Source: Sphingobacterium sp. (GTDB lineage: Bacteria; Bacteroidota; Bacteroidia; Sphingobacteriales; Sphingobacteriaceae). Taken from it: a DNA stretch of 8,110 nt. Below the pieces are notes generated by a model that saw only the letters and a list, made by a program, of their open reading frames with translations, was not told the DNA's origin and did no database searches. How positions within the stretch are numbered: the first letter of the stretch is position 1; every line of letters starts with the position of its first letter. Shown piece by piece: positions 5,641 to 8,110 of this stretch. Both the position numbers and the translations under genes were made by a program. The stretch lies in the NCBI GenBank assembly GCA_030146225.1, contig JASLCA010000137.1, forward strand, positions 1 through 8,110, given 5' to 3'.

Positions 5641-7308
5641 TGCTTTCTTAACCTCTTTGGCCCATGAATCCTTTAGGGTAACGGTCCTATTGAATAGGAG
5701 CTGTTCAGAAGTAGACTTCGTATCTAAGGTATAATAGCCTAAGCGGATAAACTGGTATCCTTTTCCTGGGACAGCTGTTGCTAAATCAGGCTCTATATAA
5801 GCTTTCTTAATAATATGTAGGCTATCGGGATTGATAGACGCCTTAAAGTCTTCGGCAGCTGCTGGATTCTCATCCAAGAACAAACGCTCGTACAAGCGCA
5901 CCTCAGCCTCCTTAGCATGTGCCACAGAAACCCAGTGAATGGTACCTTTGACCTTTAATCCAGAAGTGTCTTCCCCAGACTTGGAGTTTGGAACATAGGT
6001 ACAGTGTACTTCTGTCACTTGGCCATTTTCATCTTTCACAAAGTCATGACAAGTCACGATATAACCATGTTTCAAGCGTACAGAAAGACCTGGGCCTAAA
6101 CGGAAGAACTTCTTCGGCGCATCCTCCATAAAGTCATCGCGCTCAATCCAAAGCGTATTTGAAAAGGGAATAACGCGCGCGCCATCTCCACCTTCTACCT
6201 CTTGGTTGTTCTCACCTATTAGCTCCTCAACTTGTCCTTCTGGATAATTGGTAATGACCAATTTAATAGGGTCTAATACCGCCATCCTACGCCAAGCTGA
6301 TGCATTCAGATCCTCGCGAATACAAAACTCCAAAAGACTCACATCAATCATATTCTCCCGCTTCTGAATACCAATGCGGTCACAGAAGTTACGAATAGAA
6401 GCAGCCGTATAGCCACGTCTACGTAAGCCAGAGATGGTAGGCATGCGTGGGTCATCCCAGCTTTCTACATGGCCTTCATTGACCAATTGCAATAATTTAC
6501 GCTTGCTCATCACCGTATAGGTCATATTAAGTCGCGCAAACTCATATTGCTTGGAAGGAAAGATTTCCAACTTCTCAATACACCAGTCATACAAGGGACG
6601 GTGTGGAATAAATTCCACCGTACATATAGAATGGGTTATCTTCTCAATAGAATCGGACTGCCCATGTGCAAAGTCATACATCGGGTAGATGCACCACTTA
6701 TCACCAGTGCGGTGATGTGCAACATGACGTATTCTGTACAACAACGGATCCCGCAAATGCATATTTGGGCTTGCCAAATCAATCTTTGCGCGCAATACCT
6801 TCTCGCCATCTTTGTACTTTCCAGCACGCATATCCGCAAAAAGACTTAGGTTTTCAGCAATAGATCTATCCCGATAAGGGGTAGGCACGCCCGGCTCCGT
6901 AGGTGTTCCTTTAGCCGCCGCAATCTCTTCCGCCGTGCTGTCATCTACATAGGCCAAGCCCTTCTCGATAAGATCTACAGCATAGCCATAGAGCGTTTCG
7001 AAATAATCCGAGGTATAAAGCTCTTCAGCCCATTGAAATCCTAACCACTGTATATCCTGTTTAATACTGTCTACATACTCGGTTTCTTCTGTAACCGGAT
7101 TTGTATCATCAAAACGTAGGTTGGTCTTCCCATTGTACTTTTGTCCTAAACCGAAGTTCAGACAGATGGACTTGGCATGACCAATGTGGAGATAACCATT
7201 GGGCTCTGGCGGAAAACGTGTTAATACACGGCCGTCATGCTTCCCTGTTCGAAGATCTTCTTCGATAATCTCCTCAATAAAATTCAGTGATTTTTCTTCA
7301 TTCAACAT
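5638..7308 (-). CDS. glnS: Glutaminyl-tRNA synthetase
   Basis: This cytoplasmic class I aminoacyl-tRNA synthetase charges tRNA-Gln with glutamine using ATP. The protein has 556 residues, nearly identical in length to the E. coli enzyme (about 554). Catalytic core: RFPPEPNGYLHIGH at 31-44 holds the HIGH motif (41-44), and VMSKR at 266-270 is the KMSKS loop. The stretch WDDPRMPTISGLRRRGYTAASIR shortly after it is typical of GlnRS rather than GluRS. The C-terminal anticodon-binding beta barrels occupy roughly 335-556. The ATG at 7308 is preferred because the next methionine is at residue 160 and the N-terminus fits the family. Presence of GlnRS indicates direct Gln-tRNA formation, although a GatCAB route elsewhere is not excluded. 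The gene is convergent with the DUF2723 gene, sharing a terminator, and divergent from lipB. A -7-like motif ends 4 bases before the ATG, so the mRNA may have no leader. Confidence 0.97.
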   Translation of the reverse strand: MLNEEKSLNFIEEIIEEDLRTGKHDGRVLTRFPPEPNGYLHIGHAKSICLNFGLGQKYNGKTNLRFDDTNPVTEETEYVDSIKQDIQWLGFQWAEELYTSDYFETLYGYAVDLIEKGLAYVDDSTAEEIAAAKGTPTEPGVPTPYRDRSIAENLSLFADMRAGKYKDGEKVLRAKIDLASPNMHLRDPLLYRIRHVAHHRTGDKWCIYPMYDFAHGQSDSIEKITHSICTVEFIPHRPLYDWCIEKLEIFPSKQYEFARLNMTYTVMSKRKLLQLVNEGHVESWDDPRMPTISGLRRRGYTAASIRNFCDRIGIQKRENMIDVSLLEFCIREDLNASAWRRMAVLDPIKLVITNYPEGQVEELIGENNQEVEGGDGARVIPFSNTLWIERDDFMEDAPKKFFRLGPGLSVRLKHGYIVTCHDFVKDENGQVTEVHCTYVPNSKSGEDTSGLKVKGTIHWVSVAHAKEAEVRLYERLFLDENPAAAEDFKASINPDSLHIIKKAYIEPDLATAVPGKGYQFIRLGYYTLDTKSTSEQLLFNRTVTLKDSWAKEVKKA

Positions 7309-7312
7309 AAGA

Positions 7313-7320
7313 CAAAGTTA
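7313..7320 (-). promoter_or_regulatory. -7-like promoter element abutting glnS
   Basis: The minus strand reads TAACTTTG, an exact TAnnTTTG match ending 4 bases before the glnS ATG. If used, transcription would start at about 7309-7308 and give a leaderless or nearly leaderless mRNA. No TTTG is visible at -33, so a promoter farther upstream is an alternative. Confidence 0.4.
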
Positions 7321-7389
7321 AGTATTTAGCATGATATGTCACGCGCTGGTATAAAATTATTGCTGTAGGCTGATTCGTTTATAAATCCT

Positions 7390-7397
7390 TAAATTTG
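7390..7397 (+). promoter_or_regulatory. -7-like promoter element for lipB
   Basis: TAAATTTG matches TAnnTTTG. The predicted start near 7401 gives a leader of about 68 nt before the lipB ATG. That leader can form small hairpins, for example TAACG (7432-7436) with CGTTA (7445-7449), but matches no riboswitch I know. No clear -33 element is seen. Confidence 0.4.
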
Positions 7398-7468
7398 TAG
7401 GGTGCCAAAGCGCTTAAGATCGCTTAGCAAGCTAACGTGCAGCCCGTTAGGAAATAAAACAAGAAATC

Positions 7469-8110
7469 ATGCAAAACAAAAATGTTGAATTTATAGACTG
7501 GGGTCTCGTGGATTATCAAGAAGCATGGGATAAACAGGAGCATATTTTCGCGCAAACTTTAGCGATTAAACATACGAATAGAGTTAATGAGACGCATGAG
7601 GCCACGCCAAATTACCTTATTTTCACAGAGCACCCGCATGTCTATACCCTGGGCAAAAGCGGTCATCAAGAATACTTACTCCTGGATGAAGAGGGCTTGA
7701 AGGAAAAGAATGCGCGCTTTTACAAGATCAATCGGGGCGGAGATATTACCTATCACGGGCCTGGGCAAATTGTGGGCTATCCAATCCTAGATTTAGACAA
7801 CTTCTTTACGGACATACACCTTTACCTACGCACCTTGGAAGATGCTATTATTCGGGTATGCGCCGACTATGGGGTACTGGCAGGCCGCTACGATGGCTTT
7901 ACAGGCGTCTGGATTGATGCCGACACGGACGCTGCACGTAAGATCTGCGCCATGGGCGTTCGGGCTTCTCGCTGGGTAACCATGCACGGCTTTGCCTTTA
8001 ATGTAAATGCGGACCTAAACTATTTTGGACATATTATCCCTTGCGGAATAGAAGATAAGGCCGTCACCTCCTTGGAACGTGAGCTCGGCTTTGCCTTGGA
8101 CATGGAAGAG
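7469..8110 (+). CDS. lipB: Octanoyltransferase (lipoate biosynthesis), 3' end cut by window edge
   Basis: LipB moves the octanoyl group from acyl carrier protein to lipoyl domains, the first step of de novo lipoylation of 2-oxoacid dehydrogenases and the glycine cleavage system, before sulfur insertion by LipA. The visible 214 codons run open from ATG 7469 to the last base; the family is usually around 210-250 residues, so only a short tail should be missing. Landmarks: TEHPHVYTLGKSG (53-65), the family motif RGGDITYHGPGQ (89-100), the catalytic lysine K158 in ARKICAMGVRASRW, TMHGFAFNVN (171-180), and the acyl-cysteine C192 in GHIIPCGI. The K158-C192 spacing of 34 equals that of K135 and C169 in E. 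coli LipB. AAGAAATC precedes the ATG, a poor Shine-Dalgarno match. The gene is transcribed divergently from glnS with 160 bases between the two starts. lipA is not in the window. Confidence 0.96.
   Translation, partial: MQNKNVEFIDWGLVDYQEAWDKQEHIFAQTLAIKHTNRVNETHEATPNYLIFTEHPHVYTLGKSGHQEYLLLDEEGLKEKNARFYKINRGGDITYHGPGQIVGYPILDLDNFFTDIHLYLRTLEDAIIRVCADYGVLAGRYDGFTGVWIDADTDAARKICAMGVRASRWVTMHGFAFNVNADLNYFGHIIPCGIEDKAVTSLERELGFALDMEE

Noticed and set aside
6547..6863. Plus- and minus-strand open frames of 65-100 codons within glnS
   Set aside because: They overlap the conserved catalytic region of glnS in other frames; codon content is explained by glnS.

Overview
The window looks like ordinary chromosomal DNA from a member of the Bacteroidota, most likely of the Sphingobacteriaceae type. 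Four things point there: the MetF and LipB proteins have the sequence flavour of that phylum; a bacterial DUF2723/TMEM260-like membrane protein of about 1000 residues is present; several gene starts lack Shine-Dalgarno sequences and have A/T-rich leaders; and TAnnTTTG hexamer-type motifs, the -7 element used by the Bacteroidota primary sigma factor, lie upstream of several genes. This assignment is inferred from sequence character, not from a search.

Layout from left to right. (1) Bases 1-95 are a SAM-I (S-box) riboswitch aptamer cut by the left edge, leading into metF (149-1105, +), which ends at a strong intrinsic terminator. (2) A gap of about 600 bases without a protein gene follows. It holds a minus-strand terminator (1164-1196), a minus-strand -7-like motif (1448-1455) and a long-range stem between them, which together look like an undescribed small RNA gene. 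(3) On the minus strand lies a small secreted outer-membrane beta-barrel protein (1712-2299) with its own terminator. (4) A divergent intergenic region (2300-2591) leads to a large polytopic membrane protein of the DUF2723 family (2592-5603, +). (5) Convergent to it is glnS, glutaminyl-tRNA synthetase (5638-7308, -). The two genes share a perfect 40-base palindrome (5601-5640) that is bounded exactly by their two stop codons and should act as a bidirectional terminator. (6) Divergent from glnS is lipB (7469 onward, +), octanoyltransferase, cut by the right edge after 214 codons.

The genes do not form one pathway. metF is a methionine/one-carbon gene under SAM control; glnS is translation; lipB is lipoate biosynthesis; the barrel and the DUF2723 protein belong to the envelope. 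Each gene appears to be its own transcription unit. No mobile element, CRISPR array, tRNA or rRNA gene, or defence system was seen. The parts most worth a second look are the candidate small RNA at about 1164-1444, the stop-to-stop palindrome, and a glnS promoter placed so close to the start codon that the mRNA may be leaderless.
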